This document shows positions 34,479-42,833 of a DNA stretch of 64,000 bases, one piece after another. Source of the DNA: an uncultured Saprospiraceae bacterium (lineage in GTDB: Bacteria > Bacteroidota > Bacteroidia > Chitinophagales > Saprospiraceae); NCBI GenBank assembly GCA_905480605.1, contig CAJQRD010000034.1, forward strand, positions 1-64,000, written 5' to 3'. The notes under the pieces were generated by a model that worked only from the letters and a program-made list of their open reading frames with translations, searched no databases and was not told the DNA's origin. How positions within the stretch are numbered: the first letter of the stretch is position 1; every line of letters starts with the position of its first letter. The position numbers were made by a program, and so were the translations under genes.

Positions 34479-35564
34479 GTGAATTGGCTATTTAAATTAA
34501 GAGGTGAAATACCATCGCAATGGAAACTTCCTTTGACGCTAATTGGATTAGGAATTATTATTGCTATTTGGATACTTTTAACAGCAGGGGAGTCACCATT
34601 AACACCTAGTAAAATTTTACCAAAGCCCGGTGATGTATTAGGAGCCTTTGGCGAGATGTATAATGAGAATGACCTTGTTAAAAATATGTTTAGATCTCTT
34701 GGTTTAAATTTAGCTGGTTATGTTAAAGCGGTATTGTGGACTATTCCAATTGGTTTTTTAATTGGCCTTTTTCCTATAATCCGGGGAATGTTTCAAAAAC
34801 CCTTGGATGCCATACGATTTGTTCCAATCGCTGCAGCATTGGGTTTGTTTATTGGCTGGTTTGGTATTGGAGCAGATATGAAGGTTAACTTTTTGGCCTT
34901 TGGTATCTTTATATTTCTCACACCAATTGTCGTTCAGAGAATTTTTGAAGTAAAAGATGTTTACTTGAAAACAGTTTATACAATTGGTGCTACTGATTGG
35001 CAAACTATCAAGACGGTATATTTTCCTTCAGTGTTTTCAAAACTGATTGATGACATCAGAATTCTTACAGCGATTTCATGGACATATATCGTAGTAATAG
35101 AAACTATTAATTCTGAGCAAGGAGGTTTAGGTGCTCTGACATATATGATGAGAAGAACAAGTCAGCCAGACAAAATGTATGCTGCATTCTTACTCATTAT
35201 TTTAATTGGGATTATTCAGGATCGAATTTTTGTACGTCTTGACAATGAGTTATTTCCTCATAAATTCCAATTGAAAAATCATAACAAATACGGACAAATA
35301 AAGGCCACAAGCATTTTTGAAGCGATTGCTGATTTTGCGTTTACGGCATTCACTTGGACAATTCTTGGGGTATATATTTTGGTCGCGATTAATGAAGTGA
35401 CTGGTGTTTTATCTGATATCAAAATTTTGGATTACTTATTTGGAGATACATGTTGGGCTTTTCATTTCCTTATGATTTCGATTATATTTTATAAGGCATA
35501 TAATTTTATCACAAAGCACAAATCCAAACTTTCTTCACCACCTAAAGAAGTAGAAAATGTTTGA
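34479..35564 (+). CDS. ABC transporter permease (SsuC/TauC family) with C-terminal extension
   Basis: This 361-residue permease starts with GTG 8 bases after the binding-protein stop. The BPD_transp_1 core spans about residues 70-255, with the ATPase-docking loop around IGATDWQTIKTVYFPSVFSKLIDDIR. Unlike the usual 250-280-residue permease, it continues with about 90 residues carrying two more membrane helices (FAFTAFTWTILGVYILVAI, CWAFHFLMISIIFYKAY). These could contact the anchor helix of the partner protein. It overlaps the ATPase start by 8 bases. Confidence 0.9.
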   Translation: MNWLFKLRGEIPSQWKLPLTLIGLGIIIAIWILLTAGESPLTPSKILPKPGDVLGAFGEMYNENDLVKNMFRSLGLNLAGYVKAVLWTIPIGFLIGLFPIIRGMFQKPLDAIRFVPIAAALGLFIGWFGIGADMKVNFLAFGIFIFLTPIVVQRIFEVKDVYLKTVYTIGATDWQTIKTVYFPSVFSKLIDDIRILTAISWTYIVVIETINSEQGGLGALTYMMRRTSQPDKMYAAFLLIILIGIIQDRIFVRLDNELFPHKFQLKNHNKYGQIKATSIFEAIADFAFTAFTWTILGVYILVAINEVTGVLSDIKILDYLFGDTCWAFHFLMISIIFYKAYNFITKHKSKLSSPPKEVENV

Positions 35565-36357
35565 AGATAATCCAAATCAAAAGAATATTGTTGAGCTTCG
35601 TGGCATCAGTCAGAGTTATGATGGTGGTAAGAACTGGATCATGAAGGATTGTGAATTTATAATTGAAGACAAACCTGATCAAGGTCAATTTGTTGTTGTA
35701 CTTGGAATGTCAGGAAGTGGTAAATCTACGCTCTTAAGATATATTGCAGGTTTACAACAACCTACAAAAGGGACTGTAATGGTCAATGGAAATCCAGTGG
35801 GTAAGAAAGAACGTGTCAGCATGGTTTTTCAACAATACTCATCTTTGCCTTGGTATACTGTTTTGGAAAACGTGGGTTTGGCATTGGAATTCCAAGGTGT
35901 ATCAAAAGCCGAGAGAGACGAACGGGCCATGGAATTGATCAAGATGGTTGGACTGGAAGGACACGAGCATAAGTTCGCTCAATATCCTACATTAAGTGGC
36001 GGTCAATTGCAACGTGTAGCTATTGCAAGAAGTCTCTTAGCCAACCCAAAAATATTGTTGATGGATGAACCATTCGGAGCGTTGGACATTAAAACTAGGT
36101 TGACTATGCAAGATCTTTTAACTTCAATCTGGCATAAATTTCAGTCTACAATAATCTTTGTTACTCATGATATTTCAGAAGCAGTTTACTTGGCAGATGA
36201 TATTTATATTCTTAAATCTCCACCTTCAAGATTTGTAGAACATATTCATGTTGATTTGCCTTTAGTTCGAGATCGGATGACAAAGAGAGATCCTAAGTAT
36301 ACAGAATTTGTACATCTTGTTGAAGATAAAATGATAGAAGTCGCTGATTTAAAATAA
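35557..36357 (+). CDS. ABC transporter ATP-binding protein (SsuB/TauB family)
   Basis: This 266-residue ATPase has Walker A GMSGSGKSTLL, a Q-loop (MVFQQYSSLPW), the signature LSGGQLQRVAIARSLL, Walker B ILLMDEPFGALD and the switch histidine in FVTHDISEA. The Q-loop and overall length match nitrate/sulfonate/taurine importers. It energises the permease at 34479 and should be its only ATPase, as a homodimer. The start overlaps the permease stop. MeaB follows with a gap of 8 bases. Confidence 0.95.
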   Translation: MFEDNPNQKNIVELRGISQSYDGGKNWIMKDCEFIIEDKPDQGQFVVVLGMSGSGKSTLLRYIAGLQQPTKGTVMVNGNPVGKKERVSMVFQQYSSLPWYTVLENVGLALEFQGVSKAERDERAMELIKMVGLEGHEHKFAQYPTLSGGQLQRVAIARSLLANPKILLMDEPFGALDIKTRLTMQDLLTSIWHKFQSTIIFVTHDISEAVYLADDIYILKSPPSRFVEHIHVDLPLVRDRMTKRDPKYTEFVHLVEDKMIEVADLK

Positions 36358-36365
36358 AAAGCTCT

Positions 36366-37397
36366 TTGGCAAAATCACCTTCAAATATAAATCCAAATTA
36401 TAAAAGGAAACCTATTCCAGAGTATTCAAAAAACGAATGCCTAGAAGGAATAGCTAATGGAAATACTAAGCTGTTAAGCTATGTTATTTCTAAGGCAGAA
36501 AGTTATCATGCCAATGATCAACAATTTGTGCGAGACATTATAATAGAATTAAAGCCTAATACCAATGTTCGGAAATTGGCAATTTCAGGTTCACCAGGTG
36601 TCGGGAAAAGTACATTTATCAATTCCTTCGGAGCGCATTTAATCAGAAATAAAAAGAAAATAGCTATTCTACCAGTTGATCCCAGTAGCCATATAAGCCA
36701 TGGAAGTATTTTAGGTGATAAGACAAGAATGGAAGATTTGGTAAATCTGGATGGTGCATATATCAAACCAATGGCATCAGCTTTAGCTCTCGGGGGGTTG
36801 GCTCCTTCAACTGCTGTGGCTTCAATGTTGTGCGAACGATCCCATTTTGATTACATAATAATGGAAACGGTAGGAGTAGGGCAGTCCGAATACGAAGCAC
36901 GTCACTTAGTCGATATGTTTATTTTACTATTGCAACCAGGTGGAGGAGATGACTTACAAGGCATAAAGAGGGGTATCATGGAAATGGCTGATATGATGAT
37001 TATTACCAAAGCCGATGGTTCGCTTTTGAGCAATGCCGAATTTAGTTTTAAGGCATATAAAAATGCTATGAAATTGATGTTGCCAAATAGTTATAATTGG
37101 TCACCAGAAGTTTTTATATATTCCTCGTTGACTGGAGATGGTAATGATGATGTGTTGGAGGGAATTGAAAACTACTATAAGTTTATGACTAAAGATGACT
37201 CACTGTTAAAATTAAGACACAAGCAAAGTCAATATCATTTTAATAAAGAGTATAAGAATTTAATGCTCAGCCAGCTTCTTCAAAAGAAGGATTTTAAACT
37301 ATTGATTGATGAATTACAAGCCCAACTCAATAGCAAAGAAATTATACCTTTGCAGGCTTTAAATATATTAAGGAAGAAACTTGAAGAACTTTTATAA
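36366..37397 (+). CDS. meaB: MeaB/ArgK-family GTPase (methylmalonyl-CoA mutase chaperone)
   Basis: This 343-residue G3E-family GTPase protects and reloads adenosylcobalamin in methylmalonyl-CoA mutase. It has the P-loop SGSPGVGKSTFINS, the switch region VDPSSHISHGSILGDKTRM, the METVGVGQSE switch and the guanine motif TKAD. The start codon is TTG, 8 bases after the ATPase stop; no better start lies nearby. No mutase gene is seen here. Co-transcription with a transporter is unusual; it may be incidental, or it may link to cobalamin-dependent metabolism of the imported compound. Confidence 0.9.
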   Translation: MAKSPSNINPNYKRKPIPEYSKNECLEGIANGNTKLLSYVISKAESYHANDQQFVRDIIIELKPNTNVRKLAISGSPGVGKSTFINSFGAHLIRNKKKIAILPVDPSSHISHGSILGDKTRMEDLVNLDGAYIKPMASALALGGLAPSTAVASMLCERSHFDYIIMETVGVGQSEYEARHLVDMFILLLQPGGGDDLQGIKRGIMEMADMMIITKADGSLLSNAEFSFKAYKNAMKLMLPNSYNWSPEVFIYSSLTGDGNDDVLEGIENYYKFMTKDDSLLKLRHKQSQYHFNKEYKNLMLSQLLQKKDFKLLIDELQAQLNSKEIIPLQALNILRKKLEELL

Positions 37398-39081
37398 TTA
37401 TATATTTTTTCTGTTGATATCAGCTCAGGTTGCTTTTGGTAACAGTGCAGATACTTTAGGATTCGTATCTCCTGTTGATCACCAAATTCGTTTGACTGGT
37501 AATTTTATGGAGCTTCGTACCAATCATTTCCATTCTGGAATAGATATCAAATCATCAAAAGGAGTCGTTGGAGATAACATTAAGTCCGTGCAAGATGGTT
37601 ATGTTTCTAGAATTAAATTACAATCTGGAAGTTACGGACAATCGATCTATATTGACCATCCTAATGGTTACACAAGTGTCTATGCGCATTTAAATGAGTA
37701 CATTCCAGAAATAGATGATTATATCAAATCTATTCAATATGAGTTGGAATCTTTTGCTGTGGATATTTATTTGCCTGACAGTATAATTATGATCAAGAAA
37801 GGTCAGTTGATTGGTCAAATGGGGAATACAGGAAGATCTTTTGGCCCTCACCTTCATTTTGAATTGAGACATACAGATACTGAGATTCCGGTTAACCCTG
37901 AGCTTCTTGGCCTTGGACCCAAAGACAGTGTAGATCCTACTTTTGAGTCATTGAGTATTTATACAATTGGTTCTGATAACTCAGTTGAAAATACTGAAAC
38001 TAAGTACTTTAAACGAATAAATGAACACTACTATTTGTTTAGTGATATCGTAAAAGTTAACGGCAATAAGGTTGCTTTTGGAATACAGGCATTTGATCAA
38101 ATGAATGGTTCTTCAAATAAAAATGGTATTTATAGTTTGAATGTTAATGTTGATAATGAAAACTATTACAGATGGACAGCTTCTGATTTTTCGTTTGAAG
38201 AGTCAAAAAAAATAAATGGTTTTATAGATTACAATAAGAAAGTTACTTTGGGGCAAAAAGTTTATAAATTGTATGAGCCATATTGTTCTGCGATGTCAAA
38301 CATTAAAACTAGAAATCAAGGTATAGTAGATCTGAGCGATGGGAAAGTTAAGCGTATTGCAATAAAGGCCATAGATATATTTGGCAATGAGGCCAACTTG
38401 TATTTCAAAGTAAGTGGATTAGCTAATAATAGTAATAATAATTCTTCACCTGCTTTTCTATGTGATACAACAAGCATTGAAAAAGCCGGAATGTTTACTG
38501 TTACTTTTCAGCCTAATACTTTATTCGAAAAATTAAGCCAGCCTTTGGCTGCATCTACAAGAGAAATTAAAGGTCAAAAATGTCATGAGATTGCTATTGG
38601 GAGTGGGACTAATGCTGTAAGTAAGTATTATAAAGTAGAAACACCTATTCCAAATTCTTATAATGAAAACTGGACGTTTGTGGCTTTCGATAAAAAATCA
38701 AGATTGGTTAATTTTGGGTGTGATACTCTCAATAGTAAAATGGTTTCATATGTTGATCAATTGGGTAACTTTTATACCTTTAAAGATTTAGAAGCTCCAA
38801 CATATCAAGTTATAAACCTAGAAGCCTCACAGAAAAGTCCTTGGAAGGTAGTCATTAAAGACAATTTGATTCCAGATGGACGTACTCCAGATCTATTTTA
38901 CAGAGCTACGGTAAATGGTAATTGGATTTGTATGAAGTATGATTTGAAAAATGATATTTTAATATTTGATGATTTTGTCAGATTGCCAAAAGGTAATTTG
39001 GTTTTTGAATTAATTATTGCTGACTCTCAAGGGAATTCCACCAAATTGCGAAGGGTGATTTTATCTCCTGAAATCAATTAA
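37381..39081 (+). CDS. M23-family peptidoglycan peptidase
   Basis: This 566-residue protein has a signal peptide (1-20, ending VAFG) and an N-terminal LytM/M23 domain (about 28-175). The zinc ligands are in NHFHSGIDIK (His, Asp) and PHLHFELRH. The remaining 390 residues are beta-rich repeats without an assigned domain, ending in SKLRRVILSPEIN-like strands. The start is TTG inside the 3' end of meaB, a 17-base overlap, so translation is coupled. It should cut peptide cross-links in the cell wall. Its pairing with a wall-binding OmpA transporter may be meaningful. Confidence 0.9.
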   Translation: MKNFYNYIFFLLISAQVAFGNSADTLGFVSPVDHQIRLTGNFMELRTNHFHSGIDIKSSKGVVGDNIKSVQDGYVSRIKLQSGSYGQSIYIDHPNGYTSVYAHLNEYIPEIDDYIKSIQYELESFAVDIYLPDSIIMIKKGQLIGQMGNTGRSFGPHLHFELRHTDTEIPVNPELLGLGPKDSVDPTFESLSIYTIGSDNSVENTETKYFKRINEHYYLFSDIVKVNGNKVAFGIQAFDQMNGSSNKNGIYSLNVNVDNENYYRWTASDFSFEESKKINGFIDYNKKVTLGQKVYKLYEPYCSAMSNIKTRNQGIVDLSDGKVKRIAIKAIDIFGNEANLYFKVSGLANNSNNNSSPAFLCDTTSIEKAGMFTVTFQPNTLFEKLSQPLAASTREIKGQKCHEIAIGSGTNAVSKYYKVETPIPNSYNENWTFVAFDKKSRLVNFGCDTLNSKMVSYVDQLGNFYTFKDLEAPTYQVINLEASQKSPWKVVIKDNLIPDGRTPDLFYRATVNGNWICMKYDLKNDILIFDDFVRLPKGNLVFELIIADSQGNSTKLRRVILSPEIN

Positions 39082-39209
39082 TTTTCAAAAATTAATAACT
39101 CCTATCGAAGTTGCCTTTATTGTTTGATGGAATGAAAGTTTTGTTTTACATTTTTTCAAATATCTTAAACAAAAACATTGTTTTGGCGTTTATTACCAAA
39201 ACATTGTTT

Positions 39210-39692
39210 ATGCTAGTATCAATAGGTCAAAAAGTGCCTTTCTTCAGTTTGCAAAATGAAAAAGAAGAGCAAATTTCATCTGAAAGTTTAATTGGTGAGA
39301 AGTATATATTATTCTTTTATCCAAAAGACGACTCACCTGGTTGCACCAAGGAAGCCTGTAGTATTCGTGATAACTATAGGGCTTTAGAAAAGCTAGATTA
39401 TAAAGTATTTGGTGTCAGTCCTGATAAAGCTAAAAAACATCAAAAATTCATAGATAAGTACGAGTTTCAATATTCTTTGTTAGCTGATACGGAAAAGGAG
39501 ATGATCAATGCCTTTGGTTTATGGGGACCTAAGAAATTTATGGGTAGAGAAATTGTAGGGGTTTATAGAAAAACGATTATAGTAAATGAAGAAGGTATCA
39601 TTTCACACATTATTGATAAAGTGATAACAAAAGCTCATGGCAATCAAATTCTTGATGTACTGGCCAGTTCAAATCTAAAAGCTACAGCTTAA
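39210..39692 (+). CDS. bcp: Thioredoxin-dependent peroxiredoxin (BCP/PrxQ)
   Basis: This 160-residue peroxidase is counted from the ATG at 39210 (MLVSIGQKVP); the frame extends to 39111, but that stretch has no family match. The peroxidatic Cys is in SPGCTKEACSIRD with the resolving Cys five residues on, the atypical two-Cys BCP pattern. GLWGPKKFMGREIVGVYRKT is the typical late segment. It reduces peroxides using thioredoxin. It is 128 bases after the M23 gene and may be a separate transcript. Confidence 0.94.
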   Translation: MLVSIGQKVPFFSLQNEKEEQISSESLIGEKYILFFYPKDDSPGCTKEACSIRDNYRALEKLDYKVFGVSPDKAKKHQKFIDKYEFQYSLLADTEKEMINAFGLWGPKKFMGREIVGVYRKTIIVNEEGIISHIIDKVITKAHGNQILDVLASSNLKATA

Positions 39693-39750
39693 TTTTTTAT
39701 TAATCACAGTGTAAACAAGAATTGGTAATTAATCCTATGCTGTAATCAAT

Positions 39751-39767
39751 ACCTAAAGTAGGTTTTT
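39751..39767 (+). terminator. Weak hairpin with T-run
   Basis: ACCTA and TAGGT with an AAG loop are followed by five T, between the convergent stops at 39692 and 39766. The stem is only five bases, so the call is tentative. Confidence 0.35.
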
Positions 39768-40353
39768 ACACACCTCCATTTGCCAAAATAACAGAAATTA
39801 ATATCATGGCTAGTTTTATTTCATCAGGAACATCTGGTGCTTGGTCATCAATTTCCCAGTCTCTAGAATCTCCTTCATAGGTTGTCCACATTTCCATAAA
39901 TCCAAACTCTTTATCTTCAAAATACCATTGGCTAATATCATTACCAAAATCGGTAGTCCATTTTAGTTTGATATCTTCATAACTCACATTCCATTCTGTA
40001 ATATCATTTCGCCATTTCTGCTTGATCGATACATTACCATAGTCAGTTTCTAAAAACCAGTGTTGGGGATTGGTCTGGTATCTCAAAGACATACCCCAGA
40101 AATATTCTAAATGATCAAATTGCCATTCTGTCCAGCTAGATTTGTATGGCCATTTTGCCCTTACGGACGAGTATATTTCATTATTTGAGCTATCAATACT
40201 TATGATTTGCCATTCGACGGCTGTATTGTCATACTCACTTGAGATATTGAAGAATTTCGATTGTGCATGATTTAGGGAGGGGTATAAAGAAATAAAGCTT
40301 ATTGCGATAACAATAAGCTTTATTTGTATAGTTTGAATTAATGATATTAACAT
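39766..40353 (-). CDS. Secreted protein with 22-residue tryptophan repeats
   Basis: This 195-residue protein has a signal segment (1-30, ending NHAQ) and 12 tryptophans. The repeat-closing Trp are at 77, 99, 121, 143 and 166: spacing 22, 22, 22, 23. A second, less regular Trp or aromatic sits about 8-13 before each (68, 86, 114, 132, 156). Units read approximately KxKWxxDxxxW, then charged beta residues. This is a regular beta-repeat, possibly a barrel or propeller-like stack. The C-terminus (LAMILISVILANGG) is a hydrophobic helix, so it may stay membrane-bound. It lies 14 bases after DUF3127 on the same strand. No family is recognised. Confidence 0.7.
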   Translation of the reverse strand: MLISLIQTIQIKLIVIAISFISLYPSLNHAQSKFFNISSEYDNTAVEWQIISIDSSNNEIYSSVRAKWPYKSSWTEWQFDHLEYFWGMSLRYQTNPQHWFLETDYGNVSIKQKWRNDITEWNVSYEDIKLKWTTDFGNDISQWYFEDKEFGFMEMWTTYEGDSRDWEIDDQAPDVPDEIKLAMILISVILANGGV

Positions 40354-40367
40354 TAAGTCTCTTTAAA

Positions 40368-40757
40368 TTAAAATGGTAAATCACCAAAATCTTCAGCCTG
40401 AATAGTATCAGAACCTTTAGAAGAAACTTCAAAAGAGCTGTCAATTGGACTGAACTCTTGCGGTGGCCCCGATGCTTCTACAGCTGCTTCTTGAGCTACT
40501 GTTTCCACCTTCCATGCATTTAGGTTTGTGAAATACTTATCATTCCATTCTCTTCCTCTCAAATCAAAATGAACTTTAATTTTATCTCCTTCTTTATAGT
40601 TAGAAATAATATCACATTTATCTTGAGTCAATTGAAATTTGATAAACTGAGGGTAATTTCCTTCTAGTTTAATAACAAATTCTCTTGCTTGGAATGATGC
40701 TGTTTTGTTTTCTGTTTCAAATACTCTATGTACGATACCCTCTGTTGCGAATGCCAT
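40368..40757 (-). CDS. DUF3127-domain protein (single-strand DNA-binding-like fold)
   Basis: This 129-residue protein matches DUF3127 over residues 1-92 (GIVHRVFETENKTASFQAREFVIKLEG, YPQFIKFQLTQDKCDII, YKEGDKIKVHFDLRGREWNDKYFTNLNAWKV). The fold is an OB-like barrel related to single-strand DNA-binding proteins. The C-terminal 35 residues are acidic and end DFGDLPF. That acidic tail with a terminal Phe resembles the SSB protein-interaction tip (DDDIPF), supporting a role at single-stranded DNA. Two genes with signal peptides flank it within 15 bases. Confidence 0.88.
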   Translation of the reverse strand: MAFATEGIVHRVFETENKTASFQAREFVIKLEGNYPQFIKFQLTQDKCDIISNYKEGDKIKVHFDLRGREWNDKYFTNLNAWKVETVAQEAAVEASGPPQEFSPIDSSFEVSSKGSDTIQAEDFGDLPF

Positions 40758-40759
40758 AT

Positions 40760-41320
40760 TTACTTTTCTGCTAAACTTGTGTTAATTATTGTATTAATTT
40801 TCCTTGCGTGAGAAAGAATCTCAGCTACAAATATAATGTTTTGTTCAGCTTTTTGAGTATTGCCATCAAATGAATATTTTGTATTTTTTAAAGCATCTCT
40901 TAACTCGATAATCTTATCGCTATTTTCTTTGAATTCAGATAGCTTTTTGTCATTGATACGAATTTCTTCAAGCTTTTTATTCTCCTTTTGTTTATTATAG
41001 TAATAATTAGGTGTATCAGGTGTTTCTCTTCTTTTTCTTGACTCAGTACTGAAGGAGTACTCAATTTTATCATGGGTGCTTTTGCAATTAGTTGCTAATC
41101 TGTTGACAGACTTCATAACTGCTGTTTTGTTAGCTGCAATGAGATTATTGTCACCAGAAGTCATTGCTGACTTCATTTTGGCATAAGTAGCGTCCAAATC
41201 AGATATTTCTTTATTTAACCATTCAATTTCTGAATCAGATATAAAAGAAGATTGGATAGATTGAGCATTAATTAATGTCATTGTACAAAACACAAATAGA
41301 ACAGTTAGTATACTTCTCAT
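40760..41320 (-). CDS. Secreted helical protein, unknown function
   Basis: This 186-residue protein has a signal peptide (1-19, ending INAQ). The rest is predicted helical: EIEWLNKEISDLDATYAKMKSAM, an ANKTAVMKSVNRLATNC stretch with one Cys, a Lys/Glu-rich middle, and a final helix NIIFVAEILSHARKINTIIN. It ends 2 bases before the DUF3127 start and is probably co-transcribed with it. No known domain. Confidence 0.68.
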   Translation of the reverse strand: MRSILTVLFVFCTMTLINAQSIQSSFISDSEIEWLNKEISDLDATYAKMKSAMTSGDNNLIAANKTAVMKSVNRLATNCKSTHDKIEYSFSTESRKRRETPDTPNYYYNKQKENKKLEEIRINDKKLSEFKENSDKIIELRDALKNTKYSFDGNTQKAEQNIIFVAEILSHARKINTIINTSLAEK

Positions 41321-41466
41321 GATTAATTTTTAAAATTAGGCTAAATATAAGGTATTGTAAGTTTATAATAAACTTAGAATGGCTATAAATATATATGAAT
41401 AGTCTATGTTAAGATACTTTTAAGTGAAATTGTGTTGCCTGAAGCTTTAATTTTCATTAAAAATAT

Positions 41467-42147
41467 TTATTTTTTTGTGATTGCTTTCAATTCCCTGATC
41501 AATTGATCTGGTTTTTTATAGCCTGGAGATGCTGTGATTTTATTCAGGTTTTCATCTAAATAAACCAAAGTTGGATAGGACATTCTATTGCCGAGCAATT
41601 CTATGGCCAATTGGTTTATACCTTTTCTACCTCCATTGACCCAGTTGTATTCTTTATCCTTGAATTTAACCATTTCTTTTTGCTCAGCATCAAACTTTAC
41701 AATGTGAAAATTTTCTTCGAGATATTTTTTAATTTCTGGATCTGTAAATGTCTTTTTATCCATTACCTTGCACCATCCGCACCATTCTGTATAGACATCG
41801 ACCAAATACTTTTTATTACCTTCATTCTTTCCTGACCTGGCAATTTTATCGAATGTTGTCCATTTCATTCCTCCAACATTTAAGTGCTGAGCTCTTTTTT
41901 GTCTTTCATCTTGTATTTGCTGTTGCTTGATTTGATCACCAACAGTTCCACCTCGGGCATCAATTTTTATATGCTTATTTTCTTGCTTTACTGGTTTAGT
42001 TTGTGCTGGATGAGAAACTTTGGTAATCTCTGATGGCTGATTTGAAGATCCTGCTGGCCTATCTGTTTTTTCATTTGTACATGATATGATACTGATAACC
42101 ATACAAGCCATTAAAATAACAGGCTTTAAATAATTGACAATTTTCAT
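41467..42147 (-). CDS. Thioredoxin-domain lipoprotein
   Basis: This 226-residue protein has a lipoprotein signal (MVISIISC, Cys23). A low-complexity linker follows, then a C-terminal thioredoxin fold with CGWC in VYTEWCGWCKVMDKKTF and cis-Pro in MSYPTLVY. It resembles the DsbD-gamma/thioredoxin-7 type, with a reducing or isomerase role at the periplasmic face. A 35-residue insertion before MSYP (about 165-190) is a Bacteroidota trait. Partner unknown. Confidence 0.88.
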   Translation of the reverse strand: MKIVNYLKPVILMACMVISIISCTNEKTDRPAGSSNQPSEITKVSHPAQTKPVKQENKHIKIDARGGTVGDQIKQQQIQDERQKRAQHLNVGGMKWTTFDKIARSGKNEGNKKYLVDVYTEWCGWCKVMDKKTFTDPEIKKYLEENFHIVKFDAEQKEMVKFKDKEYNWVNGGRKGINQLAIELLGNRMSYPTLVYLDENLNKITASPGYKKPDQLIRELKAITKK

Positions 42148-42217
42148 TTTAGTGTTGTTTTGTTAAACAATTAAAATTCTTTGATTAAACGAAATTATTC
42201 GTAGAAGTATTACAAAA

Positions 42218-42571
42218 CTAGCGATTTTTGTTTTTTAACTTTATTTTAAATGTGTTATCTGTAATCTTAAAATACCCCACATCATAACAATATTTACATT
42301 CATAACCTTTTTTTAGTAAATCAATTGACGTAAAAAAACCGAAATTGAAGCCTAATTCAAGTAAATGTTGTAACGTAATATTAGTAAGGCCAGAATCTAA
42401 TGTTGAAATCAATATTTGTCGATTTCTTTTTAGAATGACATTGATTCTCCTTACTGTCTTACGTTCAATTTGGTATTTCTTATTATGCCATGTGGATCTA
42501 CAATAAGGTCCGCAAAACCTCTTGTCAGATCTACCCAACATTGGTTCTTTACACTCGTTGCACTTTGTCAT
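42218..42571 (-). CDS. Small zinc-ribbon protein
   Basis: This protein of about 117 residues is started at MTKCNEC. The N-terminus has CNEC and, 15 residues later, FCGPYC, together a four-Cys zinc ribbon of the DUF2116 type. SDKRFCGPYCRSTWHNK is a conserved block. Further on lies CKYC near the C-terminus, perhaps a second half-site. A basic helix (KTVRRINVILKRNRQIL) follows the ribbon. A nucleic-acid or protein-binding role is plausible. The 247-base gap upstream has no clear feature. Confidence 0.75.
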   Translation of the reverse strand: MTKCNECKEPMLGRSDKRFCGPYCRSTWHNKKYQIERKTVRRINVILKRNRQILISTLDSGLTNITLQHLLELGFNFGFFTSIDLLKKGYECKYCYDVGYFKITDNTFKIKLKNKNR

Positions 42572-42833
42572 CATGATAGTAAACATTCATTGTTCTACTA
42601 TACATATATATAATTTTGTAAAAAGTAATCACTTGAAAAGCGGAATAATGACTTTTATAAGTTTCTTTTTTCTAACAGACTAAAACAAAGTATCATGTGA
42701 AGCTGCACAGAGTTAACATCAGGGGAATGAAATACTTAGCAATTCACATTCTATTGGACTTTGGTTAACTTAGATGTTGGTATTGAAGCATTCAAGCTTT
42801 GTATAAAACGGTGGTGAATAAAGTTTATCCAGG

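Noticed and set aside
37381-37397. Frameshift between meaB and the M23 gene
   Set aside because: Both proteins are complete, and the overlap is only 17 bases with the M23 signal peptide starting at its TTG; this is normal coupling.
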